From Pseudomonas saudiphocaensis (GTDB lineage: Bacteria; Pseudomonadota; Gammaproteobacteria; Pseudomonadales; Pseudomonadaceae): a stretch of DNA of 64,000 nucleotides. Shown here in pieces: positions 46,712 to 56,418 of this stretch (positions within the stretch are counted from its first letter, which is position 1; each line of letters begins with the position of its first letter). The notes under the pieces are model-generated. The model saw only the letters and a list, made by a program, of their open reading frames with translations. It made no database searches and had not been told where the DNA came from. A program made the position numbers and the translations under genes. The DNA lies in assembly GCF_000756775.1 (NCBI RefSeq), contig NZ_CCSF01000001.1:2728001-2792000 (forward strand), in the 5' to 3' direction.

Positions 46712-47095
46712 TCAGAAAGGTTTGACCGTCATCAGCCCGTAAGCGGCAACAAGCAAGAGCACCTGCACCATTACGGCAACGACGGCAGCAGCTTTCTGCC
46801 CAGCGATCAGCGCTTTACGGCTGCGGACGCCAGCGATGCCATGGCCGATGACTGCGGCGAGGCCCAGCCAGGGAAACAGCATCGTCATCCAGGAGCCTTG
46901 CAGCAGCCCGAGCAGCAGGCCGGTGACGCCGACCAGACCGGTTGTTGCCATGGCACCGATGTAGCACAGCCGCTGGGGGCGCCCCAGAGTCGCGACCGTG
47001 CGCGGTGCGAGCAGCACCATGGCGGCCCAGCCGAGCGTCAGCAGCAGGGATAGCAGGGCCAGCCCCTGGTGGCTGTGATTGAACATCGTGTACAT
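46712..47095 (-). CDS. Conserved hypothetical membrane protein, 127 residues
   Basis: Family not recognized. The protein has four hydrophobic segments (about 11-30, 43-65, 68-90, 100-121) and few charged residues. A basic loop follows TM3 (RSRKALIAGQK). It starts MYTMFNHSHQG (an internal ATG lies three codons later). It lies 68 bp downstream of trpA on the same strand, so it may be cotranscribed with trpBA, but nothing links it to tryptophan synthesis. Confidence 0.7.
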   Translation of the reverse strand: MYTMFNHSHQGLALLSLLLTLGWAAMVLLAPRTVATLGRPQRLCYIGAMATTGLVGVTGLLLGLLQGSWMTMLFPWLGLAAVIGHGIAGVRSRKALIAGQKAAAVVAVMVQVLLLVAAYGLMTVKPF

Positions 47096-47163
47096 GGCGC
47101 GTCCCTCGTCTTCGATCAGAGCGCGCCACTATATCCGTGACGTCGGTCGCCGTCCGCCAAAGG

Positions 47164-47973
47164 TCAGTCGCGAGCGTTACGAATTCCTTCGGCCAGCTGC
47201 CGGCAATGTTCAAGAACGCCGTTAATGGCTTCCTCGGAACTACCGGCCTTGGCGATATGCTCGATCAATGCCGAGCCAACCACCACACCGTCGGCGAGGC
47301 GGGCAATGGCTGCAGCCTGTTCCGGGGTGCGGATGCCAAAACCGATGGAAACCGGCAGGTCGGTGTGGCGCTTGAGTCTCGCCACGGCTTCTTCCACGTG
47401 CTCCAGGGTGGCGGAGCCGGCACCGGTCACGCCAGCCACCGAGACGTAGTAGACGAAGCCCGAGCTGTTGTTCAGCACCACCGGCAGGCGCGCATCGTCG
47501 GTGGTCGGCGTGGTCAGGCGGATAAAGTCGATGCCCACGGCCTGGGCCGGGTCGCAGAGGTCTTCGTTGTGCTCGGGCGGCAGGTCGACGACGATCAGGC
47601 CGTCGACGCCGGCTTGCACCGCCTCGCTGATAAAGCGCTCCACCCCCATGGTGTGAATGGGGTTGAAGTAACCCATCAGTACGATGGGCGTGGTCTGGTT
47701 GTCCTGGCGGAATTCGCGAACCATCTGCAGGGTTTTCGCCAGGTCCTGCTTGGCCGCCAGCGCGCGGATATTGGCCAGCTGGATCGCCGGCCCGTCGGCC
47801 ATCGGGTCGGTGAAGGGCATGCCCAGTTCGATCACGTCGGCGCCGGCGTCCGGCAGGCCCTTGAGGATCGCCAGGGAGGTGGCGTAGTCCGGGTCGCCGG
47901 CGGTGGTGAAGGTCACCAGGGCGGCGCGGTTCTGTTGTTTCAGCTCGGCGAAGCGCGTCTGCAGGCGGCTCAT
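47164..47973 (-). CDS. trpA: Tryptophan synthase alpha chain
   Basis: Cleaves indole-3-glycerol phosphate to indole, which passes through a tunnel to TrpB. The product is 269 residues. Catalytic Glu is in [19 protein letters not shown], Asp is near [11 protein letters not shown], and a phosphate loop is at [10 protein letters not shown]. The start overlaps the trpB stop by 4 bp. Confidence 0.98.
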   Translation of the reverse strand: MSRLQTRFAELKQQNRAALVTFTTAGDPDYATSLAILKGLPDAGADVIELGMPFTDPMADGPAIQLANIRALAAKQDLAKTLQMVREFRQDNQTTPIVLMGYFNPIHTMGVERFISEAVQAGVDGLIVVDLPPEHNEDLCDPAQAVGIDFIRLTTPTTDDARLPVVLNNSSGFVYYVSVAGVTGAGSATLEHVEEAVARLKRHTDLPVSIGFGIRTPEQAAAIARLADGVVVGSALIEHIAKAGSSEEAINGVLEHCRQLAEGIRNARD

Positions 47974-49181
47974 ATGTGTTCTTCCTGTTCGTCGAAGTGG
48001 TGCATCACGGTCTGCATGTCCTTGTCGCCACGACCGGACAGGTTGACCACCATCAGATGATCCTTGGACAGCGTCGGCGCACGCTTGAAGGCTTCGGCCA
48101 GCGCATGGGAGGACTCCAGCGCCGGGATGATGCCTTCCAGGCGGCAGCAGTCGTGGAAGGCCTGCAGCGCTTCGTTATCGGTGATGGGCACGTATTCGAC
48201 ACGCTTGATGTCGTGCAACCAGGCGTGTTCCGGGCCGACGCCGGGGTAGTCGAGGCCGGCGGAAATGGAATGGGCGTCGGTGATCTGGCCGTCCTCGTCC
48301 TGCAGCAGGAAGGTGCGGTTGCCGTGCAGCACGCCCGGTGCTCCGCCAGCCATGCTGGCAGCGTGCTTACCGCTGTCGAGGCCGTGGCCGGCGGCCTCGA
48401 CGCCGATGATCTTCACGCTGGCGTCGTCGAGGAAGGGGTGGAACAGGCCGATGGCGTTGGAACCCCCGCCGATGCAGGCCACCAGCGAATCGGGCAGGCG
48501 GCCTTCCTTCTGCATGATCTGCTCGCGCACTTCGTTGCCGATCACCGACTGGAAGTCGCGGACCATGGCCGGGTAAGGGTGCGGGCCGGCAGCGGTGCCG
48601 ATCAGGTAGAAGGTGCTGTCGACGTTGGTTACCCAGTCGCGCAGCGCTTCGTTCATCGCATCCTTCAGCGTGCCGGTGCCGGCGGTTACCGGAATCACCT
48701 CGGCGCCCAAGAGCTTCATGCGGAAAACGTTGGCCTGCTGGCGCTCGATGTCGGTGGTGCCCATGTAGACCACGCACTTCAGGCCGAAGCGCGCCGCTAC
48801 GGTGGCAGTGGCGACCCCGTGCATGCCAGCGCCGGTCTCGGCGATGATGCGCTGCTTGCCCATGCGTTTGGCCAGCAGGATCTGGCCGATGCAGTTGTTG
48901 ATCTTGTGCGCGCCGGTGTGATTGAGGTCTTCGCGCTTGAGGAAGATCTTCGCCCCGCCGCAGTGCTCGGTCAGCCGCTCGGCGAAATACAGCGGGCTGG
49001 CGCGGCCGATGTAGTCGCGCTGGAAGTAGGCCAGCTCTTCGAGGAAGGCCGGGTCGTTCTTGGCCTTTTCGTACTCGGCGGCCAGCGAATGAATCAGCGG
49101 CATCAGGGTTTCGGCGACGTACTGGCCGCCGAACGAGCCGAACAGGCCGCGGGCGTCGGGGCCATTGCGGTATGAAGTCAT
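47970..49181 (-). CDS. trpB: Tryptophan synthase beta chain
   Basis: PLP enzyme joining indole and serine. The product is 403 residues from ATG 49181 ([19 protein letters not shown]) with GGAGATCACC upstream. PLP lysine is in [11 protein letters not shown], and the phosphate-binding loop is GGGSNAIG. A longer upstream reading crosses the REP element and is rejected. It is divergent from its activator gene trpI. Confidence 0.98.
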   Translation of the reverse strand: MTSYRNGPDARGLFGSFGGQYVAETLMPLIHSLAAEYEKAKNDPAFLEELAYFQRDYIGRASPLYFAERLTEHCGGAKIFLKREDLNHTGAHKINNCIGQILLAKRMGKQRIIAETGAGMHGVATATVAARFGLKCVVYMGTTDIERQQANVFRMKLLGAEVIPVTAGTGTLKDAMNEALRDWVTNVDSTFYLIGTAAGPHPYPAMVRDFQSVIGNEVREQIMQKEGRLPDSLVACIGGGSNAIGLFHPFLDDASVKIIGVEAAGHGLDSGKHAASMAGGAPGVLHGNRTFLLQDEDGQITDAHSISAGLDYPGVGPEHAWLHDIKRVEYVPITDNEALQAFHDCCRLEGIIPALESSHALAEAFKRAPTLSKDHLMVVNLSGRGDKDMQTVMHHFDEQEEHI

Positions 49182-49204
49182 GGTGATCTCCTGGGAATGC
49201 GCTT

Positions 49205-49277
49205 TGTAGGAGCGAGCTTGCTCGCGAATGACCGCCACGCATGGGCCATCGGTTCGTGGGCATGGCCTGCTCCTACA
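49205..49277. repeat. REP/REPIN element between trpB and trpI
   Basis: TGTAGGAGC (49205-49213) is matched by the inverse GCTCCTACA (49269-49277). Next to the left arm is the palindrome GCGAGC-TT-GCTCGC (49212-49225). This is the well-known Pseudomonas REP type. It occupies nearly half of the trpB-trpI regulatory gap. Confidence 0.8.
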
Positions 49278-49354
49278 CGATGAATGCACCCTAACCGGAT
49301 GCGGCGTAGAAAAAAAGCGATATGATCGCCGCAATACGTCAGGAAAACTCACGC

Positions 49355-50245
49355 ATGAATGCCAGTCTGCCTCCCTTGAATGCGCTGCGCGCTTTCGAGT
49401 CTGTCGCCCGTCTGGGCAGTCTGAAACAGGCGGCTGCCGAGCTACATGTCACCCATGGTGCCATCAGTCGCCAGCTAAAAAGTCTGGAGGATGCGCTGGG
49501 CGTTGCGTTGCTGGAAAAAGAAGGGCGCGGCGTAAAACTCACCGATTCTGGCATGCGCCTGCGTGACGCCGCTGTCGAGGCGTTCGAGCGCCTGCGCAGC
49601 ACTTGCGCCGAGTTGCAGCGACAGACCGCCGAGGCGCCGTTCGTGTTGGGCTGTCCGGGCAGTCTGCTGGCGCGATGGTTTATTCCGCGTCTGGACCGGC
49701 TCAACCGCGAACTGCCCGACCTGCGCCTGCAGCTGTCAGCCAGTGAGGGCGAGTTGGATCCCCGTCGTGCCGGGCTGGATGCCACGCTGTGGTATGCCGA
49801 GCCGCCATGGCCGGAGGATATGCGGGTGTTCGAACTGGCCGTGGAAAGCGTCGGCCCGGTGCTGAGTCCGTATCACCCGAACGCTGAAGCGTGGCGTGGT
49901 TCGGCGCCCGCCGCACTGCTGGGCGAGCCGCTGCTGCACACGGCGTCGCGCCCGCAGGCCTGGCCGAGCTGGGCGCGAGGCAAGGGGCTGGAGCCTTCGG
50001 AGCTGCAGCTGGGGCAGGGTTTCGAGCACCTGTACTTTCTGCTGGAAGCAGCGCTGGCCGGGCTGGGTGTAGCCATTGCCCCGCAACAGCTGGTCGCCGA
50101 TGACCTGGCGGCGGGCCGCCTGCTGGCGCCATGGGGGTTCGTCGAAACTCCGGCGCGGCTGGCGTTATGGGTACCGGCACGTCGTGTAGATCGACGCGCG
50201 GAGCGTTTGGCTGAGTGGTTGCGGGTAGAAGTGGGTGGGCAATAA
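49355..50245 (+). CDS. trpI: LysR-type activator of trpBA
   Basis: In Pseudomonas TrpI activates trpBA in response to indoleglycerol phosphate. The product is 296 residues from ATG 49355 ([21 protein letters not shown]) with AGGAAA upstream. HTH is [14 protein letters not shown], followed by a LysR ligand domain. Divergent orientation from trpB is the classic arrangement. Confidence 0.95.
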   Translation: MNASLPPLNALRAFESVARLGSLKQAAAELHVTHGAISRQLKSLEDALGVALLEKEGRGVKLTDSGMRLRDAAVEAFERLRSTCAELQRQTAEAPFVLGCPGSLLARWFIPRLDRLNRELPDLRLQLSASEGELDPRRAGLDATLWYAEPPWPEDMRVFELAVESVGPVLSPYHPNAEAWRGSAPAALLGEPLLHTASRPQAWPSWARGKGLEPSELQLGQGFEHLYFLLEAALAGLGVAIAPQQLVADDLAAGRLLAPWGFVETPARLALWVPARRVDRRAERLAEWLRVEVGGQ

Positions 50246-50249
50246 GCAG

Positions 50250-50273
50250 AAGGCCAGCCGGGTGGCTGGCCTT
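50250..50273. terminator. Bidirectional terminator between trpI and oprD remnant
   Basis: AAGGCCAGCC / GGCTGGCCTT with a GGGT loop, 5 bp after the trpI stop and 20 bp from the porin stop. It serves both converging genes. Confidence 0.8.
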
Positions 50274-50292
50274 CCTTTAAGCGTCTTGAAGC

Positions 50293-51396
50293 TTAAAGCA
50301 GGGGCAGGCTGTAGCTGACAATCAGACGGTTTTCGTCCTGGTCGGAAGTATTGGTCACATTGCTGCGAATGCTGGCGTTGCGCCAGGAGAAGCCCAGACC
50401 CTTGAAGGTGCCTTCCTGCAGCACATAGTCGAGGCGGAAGTCGCGTTCCCACTCCTTGCGATCACCCTGGGCGCTGTCGATATTGTCGCCCGACAGGTAC
50501 ACCACCGAGGCCTTCAGGCCCGGCATGCCCAGTTTGGCGAAGTCATAGCCGTAACCGGCCAGCCAGGTGCGCTCGCCAGCATTGAGGAACTTGCCGATCT
50601 GGCGGTCGGTGATCAGGTAGGCGGTGGAGCCGTCACCCTGATTGAGGAACGGGAAGGCGCTGTCGCCTTCAACCTGCTGGTAGCCGGCGCTCAGCTCGTG
50701 GCCGCTGTGGCTGTAGGTGAACAGGGCGCTCCAGGTTTGGTTGTCGACTTCGCCGGTAGTAACGCCACCGCCGTAGTAGCCGCTGCTGCGGTAGCCTTCG
50801 GCACGACCGGATGCGCTGCCGTTCTTGCCGTCGGCGTCGCTGTGGAAGTAGCGCAGGTCGGTTTTCAGGTTGCCGCCGCCAAGGGCATAGTTATGCACCA
50901 GGCCGAGGAAGTGCTGCTTGTAGAACTCTTCCAGGTTGCCGTAGTAGTACTGCGCGGTCAGGTCCTTGGTGAGCTTGTAGTCGCCACCGGCGAAGTAGAA
51001 CTTGTTGGTGTCGGCCAGCGGGCTGCCTACCGGGGTGCCGCTGGGACGCGCTGCGCCAGCGATGCGTAGGCTGATGTCATCAGTGGAACTACGAGTCTTG
51101 GTGTGCTCCAGCTGGCCGGCGGTCAACGTCAGGCCGTCGATTTCCTTGGAGGTAATCTGGCCACCCTCGAACAGTTGCGGCAGTAGGCGTCCGTCGTTGT
51201 AGGTCACCACCGGCAGCTTGGGTAGCAGGGTACCCACACGCAGTTCGGTCTTGGAAATACGTGCCTTGGCAGTTACGCCGGCCTTGCTGTAGTCGTTAAC
51301 TGCGCTGCCGTCGCTTTCCAGCGGGAACAGTGCGCCGGGAGTGCGCTCCTGGCCATCCTTGTCAGCGCGATTGCGCGGTTTACGGGTGATAGACAT
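50293..51396 (-). pseudogene. OprD-family porin, 5'-truncated
   Basis: The last about 350 residues of an outer-membrane OprD-type porin are intact: NDYSKAGVTAKARISKTELRVG (shown in part as RISKTELRVGTLLPKLP), DGRLLPQLFEGGQITSKEI, and the C-terminal strand RLIVSYSLPLL ending in a hydrophobic residue. Family members are about 420-450 residues with a signal peptide. Here the first ATG (51396) gives MSITRKPRNRADKDG, with no signal peptide and about 70-90 residues missing. The break lies near 51370-51400, where a second truncated gene begins on the other strand. It is probably non-functional. Confidence 0.85.
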
Positions 51397-51411
51397 GGCA
51401 GCTCTCGATAA

Positions 51412-52377
51412 CAACGTGCCAGCCACGCATGCGGCGCCCTGCTGTCCCTCTTTCTCGCCACCGGTCTGCTTGGCGCTCCACTTGTGGAGGCGGCCACGCA
51501 GCTGCGTATCGGCTACCAGAAATCTTCCACGCTGATCAGCCTGCTCAAGGCCAAAGGCACCCTGGAAAGCGCGCTGGCGCCACACGACGTGAAAATCAGC
51601 TGGCACGAATTTCCCAATGGCCAGCCTCTGCTCGAAGCGCTGAATGTTGGCAATATCGATCTGTCCGCCGACGTCGCCGACACTGTACCGGTGTTCGCCC
51701 AGGCTGCCGGCGCCAGGCTGGCCTATTTCGCCACCGAGGCGCCTTCGCCGACTGCGCAGGCGATCATCGTCCACCAGGATTCGCCGCTCTCCAGCGTCGC
51801 CGAACTCAAAGGCAAAAAGGTCGCCGTGACCCGCGCGGCGGGCAATCACTATCTGCTGCTCAGCGCACTGGCCGATGCCGGGCTGAAGTTCAGCGATATC
51901 GATGCCGCCTACCTTGCACCGGCTGACGGTCGTGCCGCCTTCGAGAACCGCAAGGTGGATGCCTGGGTCGCCTGGGAACCCTTTCTCAGCAGCGCCCAGC
52001 AGCAATTGCCGACGCGCACGCTCGCCGATGGCACCGGTCTGGCCGATTACCAGCGCTATTACCTGACCAGCGCCGCGTTCGCCGAGGCGCATCCGCAGGT
52101 GCTGCAAAGCGTATTCAACGAGCTGGTAAAAGCGGGTGAGTGGCTGCGCACCCATCCCCGCGAAGCCGCCGAGCAGCTCGGTCCGCTGTGGGGCAACCTG
52201 GCGCCGCAGATCGTCGAGCAGGCCAATCAGCGTCGCAGCTATGACGTTCGAGCCGTGAAGCCTGAAAGCCTGGTCGAGCAGCAGAAGATCGCCGACGCCT
52301 TCTTCAACGAGGGGCTGCTGCCCAAGCGCATCGACGCCAGCGACGTGGTGCTGTGGAAGCCGGAGACGGCCCAATGA
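51412..52377 (+). pseudogene. Sulfonate-type substrate-binding protein, 5'-truncated
   Basis: SsuA-like periplasmic binding protein. In frame from a stop at 51409, the reading gives a signal-peptide core (ACGALLSLFLATGLLGAP) then VEAATQLRIGYQKSSTLISL, but no ATG or positively charged start. The nearest start codon is GTG 51484, after the signal core. The rest is complete to ETAQ. It ends ATGA, overlapping a 33-codon fragment. No partner ATPase or permease follows. Either an unseen start gives a shortened leader or the gene is dead. Confidence 0.75.
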
Positions 52378-52475
52378 CCGCAGTAGAGCGTCTGGCGACC
52401 CTGGCCGGGAAACCGCTGTTCGAGCCGCGTTCGGCAGTCGTAGGGCGCTCTAAAGCTGACCTGACAGCCGCTTAG
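52374..52475 (+). pseudogene. 33-codon gene fragment after the binding-protein remnant
   Basis: MTAVERLATLAGKPLFEPRS then a short tail to TAG at 52475. It overlaps the previous stop as ATGA, as the next gene of a transport operon would. It matches nothing I recognize and overlaps the MFS gene end by 4 bp. It is best read as the surviving 5' tip of a deleted gene. Confidence 0.45.
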
Positions 52476-53716
52476 GACGCCGCATCCTCGAAGCGATCCA
52501 CCCTACGCAGGCTCTTGAACGCCAGCATCCAGCCGCCGGTGACGCCCAAGGTACACAGGCCGCCGATCACCGCGGCCGGAACGGTGCCGAACCAGGCGGC
52601 ACTGGTGCCGGCGCGGAATTCGCCCAGCTCGTTGGATGAGCCGATAAACAGCATGTTCACCGCGTTGACCCGCCCGCGCATGGCATCCGGGGTGGAGAAC
52701 TGGACCAGCGATGAGCGGATGTACACGCTCACCATGTCCGCGCCACCGGCCACGAACAGCGCCGCGAACGACAGCCAGAACAGGCTGGACAGGGCGAACA
52801 CCAGGTTGGCCACGCCGAAGATCGCCACCGCGATAAACATGGTCATGCCCACCCGGCGGTTGAATGGCCGGGTACTCAGGTAGAAGCCCACCATCACTTC
52901 GCCGAGCGCCATGGCGCTGCGCAGCGCGCCGAGGCCGGTGGGACCGACTTCCAGTACTTCCTGGGCATAGATCGGCAGCAGCGCGATGACGCCGCCGAGC
53001 AGCACGGCAAACAGGTCCAGCGAGATGGTGCCGAGGATAATCGGCCGTGAGCGGATAAAGTGAATCCCGGCGGTAAAGCGCTGCCAGGCCGTGGCCTCCA
53101 GGGCCTGCATCTTTTCCGCATAAAGTACCGGCACCCGCCGCAGCAGCAGGATGCCGGCGAGGAAGAACAGCAGACAGGCGGCGTAGGTCAGCCCGCCGCC
53201 GCCCAGCGCATACAGGCCGCCGCCGAATACCGGCCCGGCGATGGTCGAGCCGCGCACGATCATGCTGTTGGCGGCAATCGCGGCGGCCAGCTTGTCCCGC
53301 GGCACGATCTGCGGCAGCAGGCTCGACAGCGCCGGCCCGGTGAACGCCCGAGCGCAGCCGTAAAACACCAGCACAATGTAGAAACTGGTGACCTCTCCGC
53401 CACTCACTGAAAGCCATAGCAATGCTGCCGCGCAGGCCGCTTCCAGCGCCCAGCTAAGGCTCAGGATGCGCTTGCGGTCGTAGCGGTCGATCAGATCGCC
53501 CGCCGGCATCAGCAGCAACAGCATGGGGATGAACTGGGCCAGGCCGACGTAGGCCAGCGACAGCGGATCGCGGGTCATGTCGTACACCTGCCAGGCCACC
53601 ACCACGGCCAGAATCTGCACCGCGAACATGGCCAGCACGCGGCTTACCAGAAATGGCAGAAAGCCCGGCTGGCGGTAGACGGACGCGGGTACTGCGGAAG
53701 TGTTGGACGTAGACAT
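52472..53716 (-). CDS. MFS transporter (EntS-like / DHA3 type)
   Basis: The 414 residues have about 12 membrane helices and the MFS loop motif GDLIDRYDRKRIL. ATG 53716 (MSTSNTSAVPASVYRQPG) is preferred to the upstream reading. Sequences of this type are exporters of siderophores or drugs; the substrate is unknown. Its 3' end contains the dispersed repeat word TCCACCCTAC (52497-52506), which supplies its last codons (RRVDRFEDAAS). The gene end may therefore have been rewritten by a repeat. Confidence 0.88.
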   Translation of the reverse strand: MSTSNTSAVPASVYRQPGFLPFLVSRVLAMFAVQILAVVVAWQVYDMTRDPLSLAYVGLAQFIPMLLLLMPAGDLIDRYDRKRILSLSWALEAACAAALLWLSVSGGEVTSFYIVLVFYGCARAFTGPALSSLLPQIVPRDKLAAAIAANSMIVRGSTIAGPVFGGGLYALGGGGLTYAACLLFFLAGILLLRRVPVLYAEKMQALEATAWQRFTAGIHFIRSRPIILGTISLDLFAVLLGGVIALLPIYAQEVLEVGPTGLGALRSAMALGEVMVGFYLSTRPFNRRVGMTMFIAVAIFGVANLVFALSSLFWLSFAALFVAGGADMVSVYIRSSLVQFSTPDAMRGRVNAVNMLFIGSSNELGEFRAGTSAAWFGTVPAAVIGGLCTLGVTGGWMLAFKSLRRVDRFEDAAS

Positions 53717-53912
53717 GACGAATTTCCAGGCAGCCGCCCTGGTGAAAAGGCGAAGGCGGGGCAATCTACTGGAGTGGCCCGCTATCAGACAAATGCTGAC
53801 CGAAGGTAAAGCGTTTCGTCATATCCGGTGGCATGTACACGGCGTTTACGGGTCTATTCCTGATAGCGAGACCGCTAACATTGATCAATTCTTGATTGAA
53901 CAGGACCCCGAC

Positions 53913-55235
53913 ATGAAGTTTGCACTCAACCCACTCCCGCTGGCGCTGATGGCAGGACTGCTGTTCAGCGTCGGCGCCCATGCCAATTCCCCGCTTGAAC
54001 AACAGGTGCGCGCAGACGCCGCGGCGATCGAATCGAAGCTGATCGAATGGCGCCGCGACATCCACCAGCATCCGGAGCTCGGCGAGCAGGAAACCCGCAC
54101 CGCGAAACTGGTGGCTGATCACCTGCGGTCGCTGGGCCTGGAAGTCAAAACCGGCATCGCCCGCACCGGCGTCGTCGGTATTCTCAAAGGTGCCAAGCCT
54201 GGGCGCACCGTCGCCCTGCGCGCCGATATGGATGCCTTGCCGGTCAAGGAACCGGCCGGTCTGCCATTCGCCTCCCAGGCCAAGGGCACCTATCACGGCA
54301 CCGAGGTGGATGTGATGCATGCCTGCGGCCATGACGCGCACACCGCCATGCTGATGGCCACCGCGGAGGTGCTTGCCGGGCTGAAGGATCAGCTCGAAGG
54401 CACGGTCATGTTCATCTTCCAGCCGGCCGAGGAAGGCTCCAGCCTGGTTCAGCCCGGCCCTGGCGCCAGCTGGGGTGCCAAGAAGATGTTGGAGGAGGGG
54501 CTGTTCGAAACCCTCAAACCCGACGCGATTTTCGCCATGCACGTGATGCCGGGACCGTCCGGGCAGATCAGCTGGCGTACCGGCTCCACCACTGCAGCCA
54601 GCGACATGCTGAATATTCGCATCACCGGCAGTCAGGGCCATGGCGGCATGCCCTGGAACACGGTCGACCCCATCGTCACTTCGGCCCAGGTGATCGGCGG
54701 CATCCAGACCGTGGTCAGCCGCAAGGCCAACCTGCCGGTATCGCCGGCGGTGGTCACCATCGGCACCATCAATGGCGGCAGCGGGCCGAACATCGTTCCG
54801 GAGTCCGTGGAAATGACCGGCACCATTCGCACCTACGACGAAGGCGTGCGCAACCAGGTGCGCGACGACCTGAAACTCAGCGCGACGAAGATTGCTGAAA
54901 GTACGGGCGCCAGCGCCGATGTTTCGATCGAGCCGATGTACAGCACCACGGTGAACGACGCCGAACTCGTCGAGCGTATGGCGCCCGCGCTGGAGCGCGC
55001 CGCCGACGGCAAGGTGGCGGTCGCCGAACTGCCAGGCGCGGCGGAGGACTTTTCGTTCTTCGCCCAGCAGGTGCCGGGCCTCTACGTGTTCCTCGGCATC
55101 ACGCCGGAAGGCCAGGACCCGGCCAAGGCAGCGCCGAACCACAATCCCGAGTTCTTCGTCGACGAGGCGGCGCTGGTGGTGGGGACGCGGGCCATGGCGA
55201 CCATGGTGGTCGATTACCTTTCGAGCGCCAACTGA
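53913..55235 (+). CDS. Exported M20-family amidohydrolase / aminoacyl peptidase
   Basis: The product is 440 residues. Start ATG 53913 gives a signal peptide (MKFALNPLPLALMAGLLFS, then SVGAHA-NS). The catalytic domain has metal ligands in DVMHACGHDAHTAML and a catalytic Glu pair in FQPAEEGS; a dimerization domain and the conserved AEDFSFFAQQVPG follow. Relatives hydrolyse N-acyl amino acids or indole-acetyl-amino acids (hippurate hydrolase type). Export to the periplasm suggests nutrient release. It is divergent from the MFS gene. Confidence 0.9.
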   Translation: MKFALNPLPLALMAGLLFSVGAHANSPLEQQVRADAAAIESKLIEWRRDIHQHPELGEQETRTAKLVADHLRSLGLEVKTGIARTGVVGILKGAKPGRTVALRADMDALPVKEPAGLPFASQAKGTYHGTEVDVMHACGHDAHTAMLMATAEVLAGLKDQLEGTVMFIFQPAEEGSSLVQPGPGASWGAKKMLEEGLFETLKPDAIFAMHVMPGPSGQISWRTGSTTAASDMLNIRITGSQGHGGMPWNTVDPIVTSAQVIGGIQTVVSRKANLPVSPAVVTIGTINGGSGPNIVPESVEMTGTIRTYDEGVRNQVRDDLKLSATKIAESTGASADVSIEPMYSTTVNDAELVERMAPALERAADGKVAVAELPGAAEDFSFFAQQVPGLYVFLGITPEGQDPAKAAPNHNPEFFVDEAALVVGTRAMATMVVDYLSSAN

Positions 55236-55247
55236 TCGCCGGATAAC

Positions 55248-55272
55248 GCACGCCAGGCTGAGCCTGGCGTGC
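55248..55272. terminator. Palindrome between converging M20 and epsC genes
   Basis: CACGCCAGGCT / AGCCTGGCGTG, 11-bp arms around a single base (55249-55271), 13 bp after the M20 stop. It lacks a T-run but is well placed for both genes. Confidence 0.55.
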
Positions 55273-55275
55273 CCC

Positions 55276-56250
55276 TCACTCGCTCTTCACCTGATGCTGC
55301 AGACTCGCCTGGGTGATGTTGCTGCCCGGCGGGATGCTGCGCGTCAGCCAGACATTGCCGCCGATGGTGGAACCCTGGCCGATGGTGATGCGGCCGAGGA
55401 TGGTCGCGCCGGCATAGATCACCACGTCGTCCTCGACGATGGGGTGGCGTGCGCGGCCCTTGTGCAACTGGCCGGTTTCATCGGCGGTGAAGCGTTTGGC
55501 GCCGAGGGTTACGGCCTGGTAGATGCGCACCCGGTTGCCGATGATCGCCGTCTCGCCGATGACCACACCGGTGCCGTGGTCGATAAAAAAGCTGTGGCCG
55601 ATCTGCGCACCGGGGTGGATGTCGATGCCGGTGGCCGAATGGGCGATTTCCGAGCCGATCCGCGCCAGCAGCGGCAGGCCGGCGCTGTACAAGTGATGGG
55701 CCAGGCGGTGGTGAATCACCGCAAGAATGCCGGGGTAGCACAGCAGCACTTCGTCGACGCTGCGTGCCGCCGGATCGCCGGCATAGGCGGCGGTGACGTC
55801 GCTGTCCAGCAGCCGGCGAATCTGTGGCAGGGCCGCAGCGAAGTCGCGGACGATACGCACGGCATCGGCATCACTGCCGTCTTCAGGTTCGCCGCGCTGC
55901 CGGGCGGCATAGCGCAGCTCCAGCCGCACCTGGCCGAGCAGGCTGTTCAATGCATTGTTCAGAGTATGGCCGACGTAGAAGTCTTCGCTTTCAAGGCTGA
56001 GGTTGCTCGGCCCCAGGCGCATGGGAAACAGCGCGCCGCTCAGTTCGGAGAAGATGCATTCCAGCGCCTGCCGTGACGGCAGTTCACGGCTGCCCAGGTC
56101 GCGTGCACGGCCGGTATTGGCGCGCCATTCGGTACGCGCGGCGCGCAACTCGCCAACGATCTGCTCCAGTTGCCAGCTCACCGGCTCGGAGGCGCCGGTT
56201 TTACTGCATTCATCTCGACCTTGGGGCTGGCCGTCGAGCTTGTCGGACAT
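55276..56250 (-). CDS. epsC: Serine O-acetyltransferase, EpsC type
   Basis: Makes O-acetylserine, the precursor for cysteine. The product is 324 residues from ATG 56250 (MSDKLDGQPQGRDECSK; AAGGAG upstream). The helical N-terminal part carries VDEVLLCYPGILAVIHHRLAH. The hexapeptide left-handed helix has HPGAQIGHSFFIDHGTG and VTLGAKRFTADETG, the EpsC-type signature. It pairs with the PLP enzyme upstream in a cysteine/methionine unit. Confidence 0.92.
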   Translation of the reverse strand: MSDKLDGQPQGRDECSKTGASEPVSWQLEQIVGELRAARTEWRANTGRARDLGSRELPSRQALECIFSELSGALFPMRLGPSNLSLESEDFYVGHTLNNALNSLLGQVRLELRYAARQRGEPEDGSDADAVRIVRDFAAALPQIRRLLDSDVTAAYAGDPAARSVDEVLLCYPGILAVIHHRLAHHLYSAGLPLLARIGSEIAHSATGIDIHPGAQIGHSFFIDHGTGVVIGETAIIGNRVRIYQAVTLGAKRFTADETGQLHKGRARHPIVEDDVVIYAGATILGRITIGQGSTIGGNVWLTRSIPPGSNITQASLQHQVKSE

Positions 56251-56367
56251 GGGAACTCCTTGGAAAAGGCCGTCTGCAGGTACCGGCGCGCAAGCCATAC
56301 GAAGGAAAAAGCGCTTCGGCCCGGCCTGCCTCGGCAACATGGTCGTAGCGCAGTTTAGCAACGCCAA

Positions 56368-56390
56368 GCCCAGGCATTCGATACCTGGGC
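56368..56390 (-). terminator. Hairpin between the PLP enzyme gene and epsC
   Basis: GCCCAGG / CCTGGGC with a 9-base loop, 29-51 bp beyond the stop of the gene at 56419, and no clear T-tract. It is probably a weak terminator or spacer. Confidence 0.4.
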
Positions 56391-56418
56391 GCGGCGCAAG
56401 GGCAAATGATCGTGCGCG

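Noticed and set aside
46448-47053. 201-codon plus-strand frame between lsfA and trpA
   Set aside because: It crosses two hairpins and the complement of the membrane-protein gene, and has no recognizable domain.
51397-52374. Extension of the porin frame to 693 codons
   Set aside because: The upstream 326 codons are only the complement of the SsuA-like gene; porin similarity starts after 51396.
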